49,244 nt of DNA. It comes from Gemmatimonas sp. (GTDB lineage: Bacteria > Gemmatimonadota > Gemmatimonadetes > Gemmatimonadales > Gemmatimonadaceae). The notes below the pieces were generated by a model. The model made no database searches. It saw nothing but the letters and a program-made list of their open reading frames with translations, and had not been told where the DNA came from. This document shows positions 49,211-49,244 of this stretch, in pieces. The stretch spans positions 1-49,244 of the forward strand of contig JANYJW010000066.1 in NCBI GenBank assembly GCA_025361705.1, given 5' to 3'. A program made the translations under genes and the position numbers. Within the stretch, counting starts at the first letter, position 1; each line of letters begins with the position of its first letter.

Positions 49211-49244
49211 CTAGCGCGGCGGCGGTTCCTCACGCAGGAGCCGC
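49211..49244 (-). CDS. Possible C-terminal end of a gene entering from the right edge
   Basis: On the minus strand the last bases read as an open frame RLLREEPPPR ending in TAG at 49213-49211. It would be convergent with the lipoprotein, 7 nt away. Only ten codons are visible, so this is weak. Confidence 0.3.
   Translation of the reverse strand, partial: RLLREEPPPR

Overview
The window is high-GC bacterial chromosome. Short intergenic gaps, many secreted peptidases, an S9 glutamyl-endopeptidase-like protein, DUF1343, DUF2721 and DUF411 proteins and carboxypeptidase-regulatory-like secreted proteins suggest a Gemmatimonadota member (Gemmatimonas or a relative). This assignment rests on family content and composition only. 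No rRNA, tRNA, CRISPR, transposase or phage gene was seen.

Layout. (1) 1-3.6 kb: a truncated S15 X-Pro dipeptidyl-peptidase, a secreted protein with a duplicated domain, a small hypothetical gene and a textbook terminator. (2) 3.7-13.1 kb: an Lrp/AsnC regulator followed at once by a DUF1343 (NamZ-like) protein, a membrane-fused spermidine-synthase-like protein, an S9 peptidase and a HEAT-repeat/cyclophilin fusion. (3) 13.1-17.0 kb, minus strand: a compact six-gene run of a small membrane protein, GNAT, a hypothetical, DUF2721, a DEAD-box helicase (RhlE-like) and GluQ-RS. (4) 17.1-19.5 kb: a secreted M20 amidohydrolase and a Vat-type xenobiotic acetyltransferase. (5) 19.6-29.6 kb, plus strand: an eight-gene metabolic cluster, described below. 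(6) 29.6-40.5 kb: alanyl-tRNA editing protein, lysoplasmalogenase-like membrane protein, O-antigen-ligase-like protein, a carboxypeptidase-regulatory-like secreted protein, lipoproteins, OsmC, a short heme-copper-oxidase-like protein beside a DUF542 protein, an acyl-CoA ligase, an M20 peptidase and an SNase-like lipoprotein. (7) 40.8-48.3 kb, minus strand: a Cus-type copper/silver efflux operon (Cys/His-rich secreted protein, TolC-like, adaptor, RND pump, DUF411, Met-rich protein). (8) The edge: a lipoprotein and a possible partial gene.

The most interesting part is 19.6-29.6 kb. It encodes a GltD-like NAD(P)H/ferredoxin module, KorA and KorB (2-oxoacid:ferredoxin oxidoreductase), an isocitrate/isopropylmalate-type dehydrogenase, an HMG-CoA-lyase homologue, a CaiB-type CoA-transferase and LeuC/LeuD-like hydro-lyase subunits. 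Put in order these could run: acyl-CoA + CO2 to 2-oxoacid; + CO2 to 2-hydroxy-3-alkyl dicarboxylate; isomerisation; CoA transfer; retro-aldol cleavage to acetyl-CoA + 2-oxoacid. That is the logic of the citrate-cleaving half of the reductive TCA cycle. Residues in the dehydrogenase (Ile98 where E. coli Icd has Asn115) and in the LeuD specificity loop (Ala24 where homoaconitase has Arg) argue for a small apolar side chain. The best-fitting chemistry is therefore the C5 version: propionyl-CoA + 2 CO2 interconverting with acetyl-CoA + pyruvate through 2-oxobutyrate, 3-methylmalate, citraconate, citramalate and citramalyl-CoA. A C6 (citrate) version remains possible. This is inference from families and alignments made by eye.

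Other structure: two related long hairpins with GTGAACTGA-type cores and 8-nt loops sit in convergent gaps 10 kb apart; a 12-bp tandem repeat supplies four in-frame stop codons between convergent genes; dyads lie upstream of the copper operon and of the dehydrogenase gene.
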